Part shown: positions 1 to 7,878 of the stretch, piece by piece
How the letters are laid out: each line of letters begins with the position of its first letter
How positions within the stretch are numbered: position 1 is the stretch's first letter
IMG/VR virus record: IMGVR_UViG_3300007735_000654
Coordinates: 1 to 34,620 of that record
DNA: 34,620 nt
Direction: 5' to 3' (one strand)
Source: a virus
Made by a program: the position numbers and the translations under genes
The notes under the pieces: generated by a model
What the model saw: the letters and a program-made list of their open reading frames with translations, nothing else
Databases searched by the model: none
Told to the model about the DNA's origin: nothing

Positions 1-166
1 AAGCGTCGAAAAAGTCATTGTCGGCATTGGGGAGCGCGTCCATATCGACGATCATCGCCCACTCAGGACAATCTTTTTTAAGGACATCTTCAATTGGCAA
101 TTCGCCTGTAGGCGCTGTCATCGACACGCCACCTGTTTCGTAGTTTCTGTAAATAATTACTTTCAT
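1..166 (-). CDS. Small phage protein of the tail-gene end, partial (N-terminal 55 residues)
   Basis: The reading frame opens with ATG at 166 and runs off the left edge, so only the N-terminus is present. The translation begins MKVIIYRNYETGGVSM and contains LPIEDVLKKDCP and MIVDMDALPNADNDFF. From memory this matches a widespread small phage family lying just after tail-fibre genes, with an N-terminal strand pair, a PxGELPIE-like stretch and a final 'VD.D.LP..D.FF' element; its function is unknown. A GGTGAG ribosome binding site sits upstream of the ATG, 9 nt after the preceding fibre gene. It is the last visible member of the minus-strand tail cassette. Confidence 0.75.
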   Translation of the reverse strand, partial: MKVIIYRNYETGGVSMTAPTGELPIEDVLKKDCPEWAMIVDMDALPNADNDFFDA

Positions 167-175
167 AGTGTTAAC

Positions 176-598
176 TCACCTAAAAATTGCAATACAAATA
201 GTTCCGTCATCTTGCGTAGTAGCATTTTGGTAAGTTGTTATAATCGAAACAGAATTTGTTGATAAACTAGTATTACCTTTTAAAGATAAATATCCTGCAC
301 TGCTTGATGATCCACCTTGAGTATATCCAGCGACTCCTGCAACACAATAATTTGCATCAGAAATTATAGATGTAAAATTAACTGTATAATCACCGGTAGC
401 GTTTTTTGTAATGCTGCTCACATTAAAAGACGCCCGTGGCGAAATCGGCGAAGTTAACGTGCCATTAAAATTCACCCAAGCGCGGCAAGTGTTCGATGTG
501 CCGCTGCTGTCGGTCGTCACGACAGGCGTGTTCGTCGCCGCGCTTGAAATATTCGTGACACCAGTAAGCCCCGTATCACCATTGATAACAATCGTCAT
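176..598 (-). CDS. Tail fibre / receptor-binding-type structural protein (140 aa)
   Basis: The protein starts MTIVINGDTGLTGV and contains CRAWVNFNGT followed by RASFNVSSITKNATGDYTVN. This 'RAWVNFNGT...FNVSSI...G.YTVNF' signature is typical of C-terminal domains of phage fibre proteins. The chosen start is ATG 598, because it overlaps the TGA stop of the upstream gene as ATGA; an ATG two codons earlier exists but loses that coupling. It is Ser/Thr/Asn-rich with few charged residues, as expected of a beta-structured fibre tip. The 3' half is clearly more AT-rich than the flanking genes, which suggests module exchange. The ligand cannot be inferred. Confidence 0.75.
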   Translation of the reverse strand: MTIVINGDTGLTGVTNISSAATNTPVVTTDSSGTSNTCRAWVNFNGTLTSPISPRASFNVSSITKNATGDYTVNFTSIISDANYCVAGVAGYTQGGSSSSAGYLSLKGNTSLSTNSVSIITTYQNATTQDDGTICIAIFR

Positions 599-1425
599 AC
601 CCATGACCCCACAGAAACATTAGCACCAGCAGTGCCGATCGGATAAATAAGGAAGTAAGAACCAGCAAGTGTGCTGTATGCACCGCCGGGAGCGGCTGAA
701 AGTATGTATTGTGGAATAAACGTGCCGCCTGCGTTGATGGAAACAGTGCCTTGCCCGAATTGAGTTTGAACCGTTGTTGCAGTTGACGAACTATTATCAA
801 CTAATGTTGAAGTAGCTACGTTGGTCGCAAGGATTAAAGATTGACCACCGCCTGGTAATGCAGTGTCTTGATCCCTGGCTATCCCATACAAAATATTATT
901 AACAGTTGCCGTTCCACCAAACAGCAAACTAAAACTGTGGGCTGTTGCACCCGCTGCTTTTGAAAAAACATAAAGATATTGAAATGCGTATATTGTTGAG
1001 TTTTGAAGTGTGACAGCGCGAGATGAATTGATTGCGGTGCTTGCTACTGTTTGATTCGTATTAACAGTGTAAGTCCCTGCACCACCAGTTCCTGAACCAA
1101 GACCCGTGATCACTGTGTTCGCTGTAACGCCAACGCCATAAACACCTTGCCCAACGGCAAACGTTCCGGCAACTGTGCCACCAACTGTGAGCGTTGTTCC
1201 AGAAATCGTAGAAGCTGTCGATGTGCCACCGTTGAAAATGCCTTGCGTAATTGTCGCAGCGTTCAATCCTGCGCTGTCGCTATTATTACGATAAAATTGT
1301 GCGGCAGGGTTCAATCCGCGCTGATTTGACAAAGGTGTGAAATATCCGACCTTGCCGTCATATTCAAACGCACCTGTCGTGGGAACGGTTGCAAGAGTGT
1401 CAGATGAAAGGACTAAACTACTCAT
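595..1425 (-). CDS. Tail fibre-like protein with inserted repeat module (276 aa)
   Basis: The start is ATG 1425 (MSSLVLSSDTLA), overlapping the upstream TGA as ATGA. This protein is a paralogue of its neighbour at 1422-2045. Both have the N-terminal block EYDGKV.Y.TP...QRG....QFYR and both end GTVSINAGGTFIPQY.LS followed by AAPGGAYST.AGSYF.IYPI. Unlike the neighbour it carries about 70 extra residues (roughly 66-136) between 'FN.G' and the 'VTL..STIYAF' strand. These extra residues contain [21 protein letters not shown] and QTVASTAI, a module also seen at the end of the gene at 3643-4626. It is probably a trimeric fibre or tail-surface subunit; the exact role is unknown. Confidence 0.75.
   Translation of the reverse strand: MSSLVLSSDTLATVPTTGAFEYDGKVGYFTPLSNQRGLNPAAQFYRNNSDSAGLNAATITQGIFNGGTSTASTISGTTLTVGGTVAGTFAVGQGVYGVGVTANTVITGLGSGTGGAGTYTVNTNQTVASTAINSSRAVTLQNSTIYAFQYLYVFSKAAGATAHSFSLLFGGTATVNNILYGIARDQDTALPGGGQSLILATNVATSTLVDNSSSTATTVQTQFGQGTVSINAGGTFIPQYILSAAPGGAYSTLAGSYFLIYPIGTAGANVSVGSWV
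1018..1230 (-). repeat. Inserted ~70-residue 'TLTV...GGAGTYTV...QTVAST' module
   Basis: This segment of the 276-aa protein is absent from the otherwise collinear 207-aa paralogue next door. It aligns over about 60 residues with the C-terminal part (3697-3876) of the 327-aa fibre protein; shared elements are TTLT, VG, GTYTV and QTV.ST. Boundaries were drawn from the paralogue alignment by eye and are approximate. It appears to be an exchangeable beta-strand module. Confidence 0.6.
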
Positions 1426-2045
1426 GCCCATGTCCCCACATTAGTATTCGATCCTGCAGATCCAATTGGATAAATCGAGAAATACGATCCGGCAACGGTG
1501 CTATACGCCCCACCCGGTGCAGCTGAAAGAGTGTATTGCGGGATGAATGTTCCGCCAGCGTTGATGGAGACAGTACCACGCAAAGAAAATACTCTAAGGT
1601 TATTTGCCGTAGCATTAGCCGCTGTCATTACAGTATTTGTAGCTGTTGATGCAAAAAACGCAGCAGGCGTTGTATCATTACCAGATGTCACCCCACCTGT
1701 AGATCCCGGAACTAATCCGCTATAATAAACATTATTTAATGTCGCAGTACCACCAAACCCAAGACCTATCGTATGAGATGTTGTACCCGCTGTTTTATTT
1801 AAAACATACATAGCCTCAAAAGCATATACCGTGCTGGCAGACAGCGTCACACCAACATTAAACACGCTTTGCACAGTTGCGACGTTTGCACCAGCAAGAT
1901 TGGCGTTCAACCGATAAAATTGTGATCCAGGAATGACGCCACGTTGAGTGCCCTGCGGTGTGCCGTAAAACACTTTGCCGTCGTATTCAACAACGCCAGC
2001 GGCGGCTGTTTGCAATGGATCCGATTTGAGGACGAGTTGGCTCAT
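1422..2045 (-). CDS. Tail fibre-like protein, uninserted paralogue (207 aa)
   Basis: The protein begins MSQLVLKSDPLQTAAAGVVEYDGKV and ends with IYPIGSAGSNTNVGTWA. The whole length resembles residues about 790-991 of the large fibre at 4901-7876: EY.G...TP.GSERG there, EYDGKVFYGTPQGTQRG here, and both end IYP...VGTWA. It also resembles the neighbouring 276-aa protein, so a domain of about 200 residues exists in three copies in this window. Its ATG overlaps the TAA of the preceding 78-aa gene (TAATG). Low charge and high Ser/Thr/Gly/Ala content fit an extracellular beta-rich tail subunit. The function is inferred from composition and context only. Confidence 0.75.
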   Translation of the reverse strand: MSQLVLKSDPLQTAAAGVVEYDGKVFYGTPQGTQRGVIPGSQFYRLNANLAGANVATVQSVFNVGVTLSASTVYAFEAMYVLNKTAGTTSHTIGLGFGGTATLNNVYYSGLVPGSTGGVTSGNDTTPAAFFASTATNTVMTAANATANNLRVFSLRGTVSINAGGTFIPQYTLSAAPGGAYSTVAGSYFSIYPIGSAGSNTNVGTWA

Positions 2046-2281
2046 TATTTATTTCCAGTCAAAGCGGCGAGTTGCGCTGACAGAGCAGCGATTTGCTGTT
2101 GAAGGTCATTAAGATTAACAGGCGGCTCCGCTGGCGGATCCTCCGGTGGCGTCCATGTATCAGTGATGTCGATCAAATTCTCGTCAATGATACGTTGGTT
2201 CATGTGCTCGACTTGATGGTCGAGCGACGTGTCGTAGCCATAAATTTCTTCAGTGACGGGATTTTTGAAATATCTCATCAT
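2045..2281 (-). CDS. Small tail-region protein with C-terminal coiled coil (78 aa)
   Basis: The translation MMRYFKNPVTEEIYGYD continues into a Pro/Glu-rich linker (TWTPPEDPPAEPP) and a short leucine-rich helix, LQQQIAALSAQLAALTG. An opening '.YFKNP.T.E.YGY' is seen in small proteins lying among phage fibre genes, often suspected to be fibre assembly chaperones or connectors. The start is one of two consecutive ATGs (2281 or 2278) overlapping the upstream TGA; the stop overlaps the next start as TAATG. A chaperone role is an inference. Confidence 0.6.
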   Translation of the reverse strand: MMRYFKNPVTEEIYGYDTSLDHQVEHMNQRIIDENLIDITDTWTPPEDPPAEPPVNLNDLQQQIAALSAQLAALTGNK

Positions 2282-2655
2282 GACAATTCTAACCAGCTCC
2301 CAAAATTCGCGCTGTAAGTTGAGCCAACTGGAACAATCGCTGTATCAATCCAGTTGTACCCCGTTGAACCCGTCTGACCTGTCCCTAAAGCAACCCCGCC
2401 AATAGTCCATTGAGAGTTTGTGCCGCTTGGGTTTTTTCTAACCATGATCGGTTTGCCCGTTGTGTTCGTGTATGTCACACCTGCAGAACGTGCTGGAGAT
2501 GACCACACTTGTCCGTAACCGATACCTGTGATGTCGGAAGTGAGCGCCATAGTCCCCGTCGCAGCAGGAAGCGTAATCGTACGTGTTCCTGCCACCGCTG
2601 GGACGGCAAGAGTAACCTGACCGCTTGTGTCACCTTTAAGAACGAGACTACCCAT
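2278..2655 (-). CDS. Tail fibre-type structural protein (125 aa)
   Basis: The start is ATG 2655 (MGSLVLKGDTSGQVTL), sharing one base with the upstream TAA; a longer frame begins 7 codons earlier but breaks the overlap pattern of this cassette. The N-terminal 'VLKGDTSG.(V/I)TL..PAVAG' block is shared with the C1q-like gene at 3125-3646 and is common at the start of short phage fibre proteins. The rest (TNTTGKPIMVRK, NWIDTAIVPVGSTYSA, ending SWLEL) looks like a compact beta-sandwich tip domain. Function beyond 'virion surface protein' is not visible. Confidence 0.7.
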   Translation of the reverse strand: MGSLVLKGDTSGQVTLAVPAVAGTRTITLPAATGTMALTSDITGIGYGQVWSSPARSAGVTYTNTTGKPIMVRKNPSGTNSQWTIGGVALGTGQTGSTGYNWIDTAIVPVGSTYSANFGSWLELS

Positions 2656-3125
2656 TATGCACCTCTCAAAAGGCAACCGGAGAAGAATGTGTTAGAATCA
2701 ACTGTGCACGTTCCTGAACCATTTATTCTAATATACAACTCAACGTAATCAGTTGTGCCATTAAAATATATTACATCAGAAAGCATAGCACTCCCCGCTG
2801 TTGTAGTATGTGGGGAAGAGTAACAAAGCACATATAAACTACCATTTTTGTATATTTGAGCGCCCATATATGTCATTGAAGTTGCGGCTGTTCCCCAACA
2901 CATACCATTTATTTGATAATATCCTGCAACCGTTGGCGTGAACCGATTTGATGCAAAATTTGAATTTGTATCAAAATTTTCGTTTAATGTAACCTTTGTA
3001 TTTGTTGCGGATGTTATTGTTTGTGCGCCACCTGCAAATGCGTGAAAAGCCGGACCAGCGCCCGTGCTCTGAGTTGCCCCGTAAGGAAATGTGATGCCTG
3101 CTGTGCCGTCAACTGTAATAGTCAT
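2655..3125 (-). CDS. C1q/TNF-like tail protein (156 aa)
   Basis: The protein starts [14 protein letters not shown] and contains the pattern of a C1q-like jelly-roll: GPAFHAFAGG, FDTNSNFASNRFTPTVAGYY, QIYKNGS, and TTDYVELYIRINGSG. C1q/TNF-like folds form trimers and occur at the ends of phage fibres. The ATG at 3125 overlaps the preceding TGA (ATGA); a GTG one codon earlier is also in frame. The adjacent upstream gene is a clear paralogue; the two share 'FDTN..FAS.RFTP..AGYYQIN' and 'FFSGCL.RGA' at the C-terminus. The DNA is markedly more AT-rich than the head genes. Confidence 0.8.
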   Translation of the reverse strand: MTITVDGTAGITFPYGATQSTGAGPAFHAFAGGAQTITSATNTKVTLNENFDTNSNFASNRFTPTVAGYYQINGMCWGTAATSMTYMGAQIYKNGSLYVLCYSSPHTTTAGSAMLSDVIYFNGTTDYVELYIRINGSGTCTVDSNTFFSGCLLRGA

Positions 3126-3646
3126 CACGCACCTCTGATAAGGCAGCCGGAAAAGAAAGAAGAAGATAGGACTGTTATGGTTCCACCTCCGTTAAGTGTT
3201 GCTTCAATCTCAATATAGTCCGTTGTTCCGTTACAATAAACTATATCTGATATGAAAGTGCATATAGGCGAACCAGTAGAAATAAGAGTAGTTGAAGACC
3301 AAGCAACACCATTTTTAACTATGGTCGTTTGTGATGATTGTGGAGCTGAAGAGATTGTTGATCTTACGGAAGAATTTATTTGATAATAACCTGCAGCCGA
3401 AGGTGTAAATCGAGATGACGCAAAATCTGTGTTTGTGTCAAAGTCTTCTGTAGGAAATAAAATTTTGGTGCTTGCTAATGCTGTTAGAGTTTGAGTTCCA
3501 GCAGCATTCGCATGAAACGCTGGGCCTGCAACATTGATTGTGCCAGTTTGCCCTGACGCTAAAGTGATAAGGCTCGAACCCGCAACAGCGGGTGCCTGCA
3601 GCGTGATTGAACCAGAAGTGTCACCCTTGATGACAACAGAACTCAT
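3125..3646 (-). CDS. C1q/TNF-like tail protein, paralogue (173 aa)
   Basis: The start is ATG 3646 ([20 protein letters not shown]), overlapping the TGA of the 327-aa gene as ATGA. An N-terminal adapter of about 40 residues, shared with the 125-aa gene at 2278-2655, leads into a C1q-like domain. That domain contains [57 protein letters not shown] and [10 protein letters not shown]. The fusion of a shared adapter to a duplicated globular domain is what modular exchange of receptor-binding tips produces. It is probably a trimeric virion-surface protein; its ligand is unknown. Confidence 0.8.
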   Translation of the reverse strand: MSSVVIKGDTSGSITLQAPAVAGSSLITLASGQTGTINVAGPAFHANAAGTQTLTALASTKILFPTEDFDTNTDFASSRFTPSAAGYYQINSSVRSTISSAPQSSQTTIVKNGVAWSSTTLISTGSPICTFISDIVYCNGTTDYIEIEATLNGGGTITVLSSSFFSGCLIRGA

Positions 3647-4626
3647 AGGACTACCCACCTTGAGCCAGAAGGAACCGTGACGGAAACGGACGCGCTGATC
3701 GTGGTCGATGAAACAGTCTGCGAAGCCGAAACCGTGTAAGTTCCCGCGCCGCCCGAACCCGTTAAGTATGCAGTGATCGTCGTTCCTGCCGTCACGCCTG
3801 TGCCTGTGATGACCGACCCAACGTAAAGCGTTCCGCTCGTCACCGCTGTGATTGTGAGCGTTGTTGAGCTGATTGAACCAGTCCCAACGAACCCTGCACC
3901 AATCGTGATTGGCCCTGTGGACATCGCACTTTGGCCCGAAGGTATTGAATAAGAAGTCGTTAGCGTCTGGTTGTTATTGTAGAAAACGCCTGACGCTGCG
4001 CCACCACCGATCGTGCCCCAACCAGATGACCCGAATCCTTCGAAGGACGAAGTCGTCGTATTGTAACGAATCATACCGACGGACGGAGAAGTGGTTCTTG
4101 ATCCGGTCGGACCAGCGGGGAGAAGCACTTGCCCGGTGCCTGTGAATTGCCCATCGCCAGTCGAATTGACGGATGCAAAATTGCCACCCGCATAATAAAC
4201 GTTCACACCATCTGAATAAATGATAGCGTTTGTTCCCGGTGCGATGGTCACGCCTGTTCCGGATGGCGTTTTGATCGTCAGGGTATAAATGCCAGCTTGT
4301 GTCGATGTGATATTGTTGGCGACGATCCATGAACCACCAGTCGTTCCAGCGTAAAGAGACGTGGCAATCGTGATGATCGCATTCGATGTAAGGTTGCTCG
4401 AAGCAGTGATTGTCCACTGCTGTGCCGTCCACCAATAAACGCCGCCCACCGTTGCAGCAGTCGCTGTCGAAAGAGCAGTCGTGCCACCCGTCGCGACAGA
4501 GATAGGAAAAGTCGAACCGAACAGATTGTCCAAAGACGTAAAGTTCGTATTGAGCGGCGAGTTCCAGTTTAGGTCGCCAGCTGCTGGTTCGAGAAGATTC
4601 TTATTATTGGTAGGTGTATTTGCCAT
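3643..4626 (-). CDS. Tail fibre protein (327 aa)
   Basis: The N-terminus ([18 protein letters not shown], then [10 protein letters not shown]) is characteristic of phage tail-fibre or collar-type proteins. The mid-part contains [20 protein letters not shown] followed by WGTIGGG, the common 'G..RYNT....FEG...WG.I' fibre motif. The final 79 residues hold the module with [21 protein letters not shown] and QTVSSTTI that reappears inside the 276-aa protein at 595-1425. Preceded by a small membrane-protein gene (6-nt gap) and followed by a C1q-like gene through an ATGA overlap. Probably an elongated adsorption fibre. Confidence 0.8.
   Translation of the reverse strand: MANTPTNNKNLLEPAAGDLNWNSPLNTNFTSLDNLFGSTFPISVATGGTTALSTATAATVGGVYWWTAQQWTITASSNLTSNAIITIATSLYAGTTGGSWIVANNITSTQAGIYTLTIKTPSGTGVTIAPGTNAIIYSDGVNVYYAGGNFASVNSTGDGQFTGTGQVLLPAGPTGSRTTSPSVGMIRYNTTTSSFEGFGSSGWGTIGGGAASGVFYNNNQTLTTSYSIPSGQSAMSTGPITIGAGFVGTGSISSTTLTITAVTSGTLYVGSVITGTGVTAGTTITAYLTGSGGAGTYTVSASQTVSSTTISASVSVTVPSGSRWVVL
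3697..3876 (-). repeat. Copy of the 'TLT...GGAGTYTV...QTV.STTI' module
   Basis: Residues about 251-310 of the 327-aa fibre align with the insert at 1018-1230. The spacing of the [17 protein letters not shown] and QTV.ST elements is nearly the same, and identity is well over a third by eye. Here the module is C-terminal rather than internal, which argues that it folds independently. Confidence 0.6.
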
Positions 4627-4631
4627 GGTGC

Positions 4632-4898
4632 TTACTTATCCACCTTGCTGTCGAGCTTGTCAAAGATCTTTCCGAGCATGCTCTCAATTCGATTCAAATG
4701 CGTGGCAAGATCATCTTTTGCGACGTATTTCTCAGCGATAGTTGCGTCGCGAACAGCCATCGCGACTTTTAATTCTGTTATTTGGGCAGAATTAGCTTTG
4801 ATTGCTTCTTCTTTTTGCCGATACAAATAACCATAAACCGAAGCAACAATCGCAATTGCCGCCGTAAGTCCAATATTTGCGAGTGTCTGCAAGTCCAT
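4632..4898 (-). CDS. Small membrane protein with C-terminal coiled coil (88 aa)
   Basis: The start is ATG 4898 ([18 protein letters not shown]), 2 nt after the stop of the large fibre gene. One predicted membrane segment (roughly residues 8-26, [19 protein letters not shown]) is followed by a positively charged stretch (RQKEE) and a long amphipathic helix with heptad-like spacing ([35 protein letters not shown]). One N-terminal transmembrane helix plus a coiled coil could be a holin, a spanin-like lysis accessory or a membrane-anchored tail component. The position inside the tail cassette leaves these open; a holin call is tentative. Confidence 0.65.
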   Translation of the reverse strand: MDLQTLANIGLTAAIAIVASVYGYLYRQKEEAIKANSAQITELKVAMAVRDATIAEKYVAKDDLATHLNRIESMLGKIFDKLDSKVDK

Positions 4899-4900
4899 GA

Positions 4901-7876
4901 TTAAGCCCACGTTCCGACTGATGTTGCCGCGCCCGTTGCGGAGAGCGGATAAATATACATATAAGCGCCAACTTGGAAGGTCGATGCTGTTGGCGCACCA
5001 GTTGAATACTGAAACTGAGGCGCAAAAGATGTGATCGCGCCAGCGCCTGTATCTACGGTGCCTTTGATCAGAACCGTGTGATATGTATTGGCGGCAGCAG
5101 CCGAAGCAGCCGTCGCGACAACTGCCGTACCGAAACCAGTGGTAATGTAGTTCGACATCAAGGAAGCAGCCGCAACCGTTGTTTGAGCAGCACCTGTCGT
5201 TGAATAAATTTCATAAGAAAGCGCCGCTGGTGCAGTGCCTGTTACGGAGAAACCAATCGCGCCTGTGCAAGCGTTCGCGCTCGTTTTTGTGATTGCGAAA
5301 TAAATTTCGAAAGCATAACGGGTGCTAGCTGTCAAAGACGGATTGGCCGGAAGAATGTTAACAAAAGTAGCCGCAGCCGCCGGACCTGTTCTTGTCGCGT
5401 TGTTAACGTAATACTGAGGGCTCGTGACGATGCCGCGCTCTGAACCAACAGGTGTTGCAAGAACTGCAGTACCATTATATTCAATTGCGCCAGCTGCTGC
5501 CGTTCCGAGGTTCGTTCCAGAAGTCAAACGAACAGGAGAAACGGTCGACGTACCTGCTGCGATTCGCAACCAAGTCGTAGGCGAAGCACCACCAACGTTT
5601 GTTGTTGTTCCAACGCCTAGCGAACCAGCAAGATAATTGCCAGCTGTGCCACCCATATACAAGTTCCAACGGTTTGTTGCCGAAGCAATATTGCCATAGA
5701 AACCATAGGCGTTTGTTACTGTTGCGGCACCAGCAGTTCCGAGGGTTAAATCGGCAAGGAAACCGTAGTGATTTGTAATTGTTGAACCAACGCCGCCCGC
5801 ACCTGGATTTGCCCAAAAATGAACTGCTGAAGTTGTAGTAAACGCCGCCGCCGCCGACGACATATTTGATACAAAAGAACCAGCATTGGATGTAACGCCA
5901 GATTGAATAACACCATTATTCAGGTGAGCATATGAATTTGTCGCGCCTGTAATGTTTGTGCTTGTAAGCAAATTGACAGAGGCAGAACCAGTTGAACTTC
6001 CAATAGCGATGTTACCGTCTGAACGAATAAGCAATGCATCTGTCGTGCCACTATTTGCGACAAAACGAATAGCATTTGCAGTTGTTGTTCCGATAGCAAG
6101 ATCAGAACTTGTCGATGCTAGATAGACATTGCTTGCACCAGACAATGAGCCAGTGCCTGTGAAACCTGACGAGTTCATACCAAACTCGCCAAAGTAAGTA
6201 GATGCTGTGCCTAAATCGTTTGAAACGATGATGTTTGTAGAGGCTGTTGTCCCACTATTTGTATTTTGAATGACTAATTCGTTGTAAGTATTGACAGACG
6301 ACTGAAGCGACAAAAGGACGTTTGTGTCTGAATAGCCCAATGTTCCATAGGCATAAGCACCCTGATTGCGAGAGCCAGTCGTTGTGCCATTAGCGATGTA
6401 ATAAGGCGATGTTGCAGAAACACCAAACGTAGCCGCGCCAGTTGTTCCTATTGTGAGTGCAGTAACCGCACCAGCATTGCCTACCTTGAAGATAATGCTG
6501 TCGGTCGTTCCCGCACCGCTTGTTGATTGAAGCGTGAGAGAAGATGACGCGCCTGTGCCGCCATAAACAATCGGAACGGTTAAAGAAGTCGTTAAACTAG
6601 GCGAAGATGAATAAGCTGGCGCTGTTCCTACGCCACCAGAAACAAGAACCGACCCAACTGCAACATCAGCCAATTTCGAGAGCGCGGTTGTTCCAGAAGC
6701 GTAAAGCAAATCACCGATTGTATAAGAAGACTGTCCTGTGCCGCCATTTGCCGCAACAAGAGTTCCTGCAACAGTAATTGCACCAGTGGTCGCGGTCGAT
6801 GGTGTTAAACCTGTCGTGCCGAACGAAATTGAAGTGACGCCAGCCGTTGAGGGGATGGTTGAAGACCAGCTTGGAGCCGAGCCAGTTGTGGCTACAAGAA
6901 CTTGACCTGTCGTCCCTGCGGCGGTCACGCCAACAGCACTTGTAGCATTGCCGTAGAGAACGCCATTTGTCGTGAGCGTTGTCGCTCCTGTGCCGCCATA
7001 TAAAACACTAAGTGCGTTGGTTAGATTAAGCGTTCCGATCGTTACGACACCGCTCGAAGCAACACTGAGAGCCGTGACAGCACCGTTGTTCCCAACTTTC
7101 ATCAAAATGCTGTCTGTCGTACCGACACCAGACGTGGATTGCAAAGTGAGAGAAGAAGAGGCCGCAGTGCCACCAATTACAAGAGGAACAGTTGCGGTAG
7201 ATAAAATAGCATTTCCGCCTTGAATGCTAACGTTTGGAATAGTTACTAACCCTGTCGTGTCAATCGACAGCGCGGTTGTCGCGCCATTATTGCCGACCTT
7301 TAAGACGATGCTGTCAGATGTGCCTACACCTGTTGTTGACTGAAGAAGCAACGTCTGGCTTGCAGAAGAACCGCCGTAGATATTAGGCGTTGTCACAGAT
7401 GTGGTGAACGCAGGGTTCATCACAGTGCTGATCGTGCCTGAAGCTGTGATTGGATTTACAGGCGTGGCAGAAAGATTTGTTCCTGCGGTAATCTGAACAA
7501 CCGTACCACCACCGGGCGAATCGCGCCACTGAACGTTTGCGTTCGGGCCGTTGGTTGTGAGAGCTTGCCCAAGAATACCCGGCGTGATTGCTGTCCACCC
7601 ACTCGCATCACGATACATGACCGAACCTTGAGTGGACGTGACGCTGTAATCAAGGAACTGGCTAAGCGAAACACCCGTTGGAAGCGCGTTCACGCCGCTG
7701 ATATTTGCGAGCATATCACCCGTATTAATCGTCGGGATACCATAAATCGAGCCAGTGTAAGCTGCGATTTGACCCGTTGTGATTTGAACGGAAGTGCTGG
7801 ACTGGACGCCAAGAAGTGGCTCTGTGCCGTTCAGAGACGTTACTGTGGGAAGATTAGTGAGGGTAGTATTTGCCAT
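4901..7876 (-). CDS. Large tail fibre protein (991 aa)
   Basis: The start is ATG 7876 (MANTTLTNLPTVTSLNGTEP), 2 nt after the preceding stop. The opening 'L..LP....LNGTEPLLGVQ' is typical of fibres attaching through a short N-terminal peptide. Three degenerate repeats of about 50 residues (near 165-213, 229-280 and 433-483) share 'GG..AS..L.LQST.G.GT.DSI..KVGN.GA.TAL'. Stretches such as LYGGTGATTLTTNGVLYGN, NGGTGQSSY and AIGTTTANAIRF are classic fibre-shaft sequence. The last 200 residues form a domain homologous to the complete 207-aa protein at 1422-2045. Very low Cys and charge. Almost certainly the main adsorption fibre or tailspike; no catalytic depolymerase motif is evident. Confidence 0.85.
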   Translation of the reverse strand: MANTTLTNLPTVTSLNGTEPLLGVQSSTSVQITTGQIAAYTGSIYGIPTINTGDMLANISGVNALPTGVSLSQFLDYSVTSTQGSVMYRDASGWTAITPGILGQALTTNGPNANVQWRDSPGGGTVVQITAGTNLSATPVNPITASGTISTVMNPAFTTSVTTPNIYGGSSASQTLLLQSTTGVGTSDSIVLKVGNNGATTALSIDTTGLVTIPNVSIQGGNAILSTATVPLVIGGTAASSSLTLQSTSGVGTTDSILMKVGNNGAVTALSVASSGVVTIGTLNLTNALSVLYGGTGATTLTTNGVLYGNATSAVGVTAAGTTGQVLVATTGSAPSWSSTIPSTAGVTSISFGTTGLTPSTATTGAITVAGTLVAANGGTGQSSYTIGDLLYASGTTALSKLADVAVGSVLVSGGVGTAPAYSSSPSLTTSLTVPIVYGGTGASSSLTLQSTSGAGTTDSIIFKVGNAGAVTALTIGTTGAATFGVSATSPYYIANGTTTGSRNQGAYAYGTLGYSDTNVLLSLQSSVNTYNELVIQNTNSGTTASTNIIVSNDLGTASTYFGEFGMNSSGFTGTGSLSGASNVYLASTSSDLAIGTTTANAIRFVANSGTTDALLIRSDGNIAIGSSTGSASVNLLTSTNITGATNSYAHLNNGVIQSGVTSNAGSFVSNMSSAAAAFTTTSAVHFWANPGAGGVGSTITNHYGFLADLTLGTAGAATVTNAYGFYGNIASATNRWNLYMGGTAGNYLAGSLGVGTTTNVGGASPTTWLRIAAGTSTVSPVRLTSGTNLGTAAAGAIEYNGTAVLATPVGSERGIVTSPQYYVNNATRTGPAAAATFVNILPANPSLTASTRYAFEIYFAITKTSANACTGAIGFSVTGTAPAALSYEIYSTTGAAQTTVAAASLMSNYITTGFGTAVVATAASAAAANTYHTVLIKGTVDTGAGAITSFAPQFQYSTGAPTASTFQVGAYMYIYPLSATGAATSVGTWA
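6428..7390 (-). repeat. Three ~50-residue repeats inside the large fibre
   Basis: Copies lie at about 7240-7390, 7037-7192 and 6428-6580. Each encodes the pattern GG..AS..L.LQST.G.GT.DSI..KVGN.GA.TAL followed by a '(T/S)..(G/A).(V/A)T(I/F)' strand. A weaker fourth version (AIRFVANSGTTDALLIRSDG, then NIAIG) lies further towards the C-terminus. The copies have diverged at the DNA level, so they look like an old internal duplication rather than a recent slippage. Confidence 0.7.
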
Positions 7877-7878
7877 CG

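Noticed and set aside
4632-4898. Firm annotation as a holin
   Set aside because: Only one transmembrane segment and a coiled coil are visible and no endolysin lies beside it, so the lysis role remains just one possibility.
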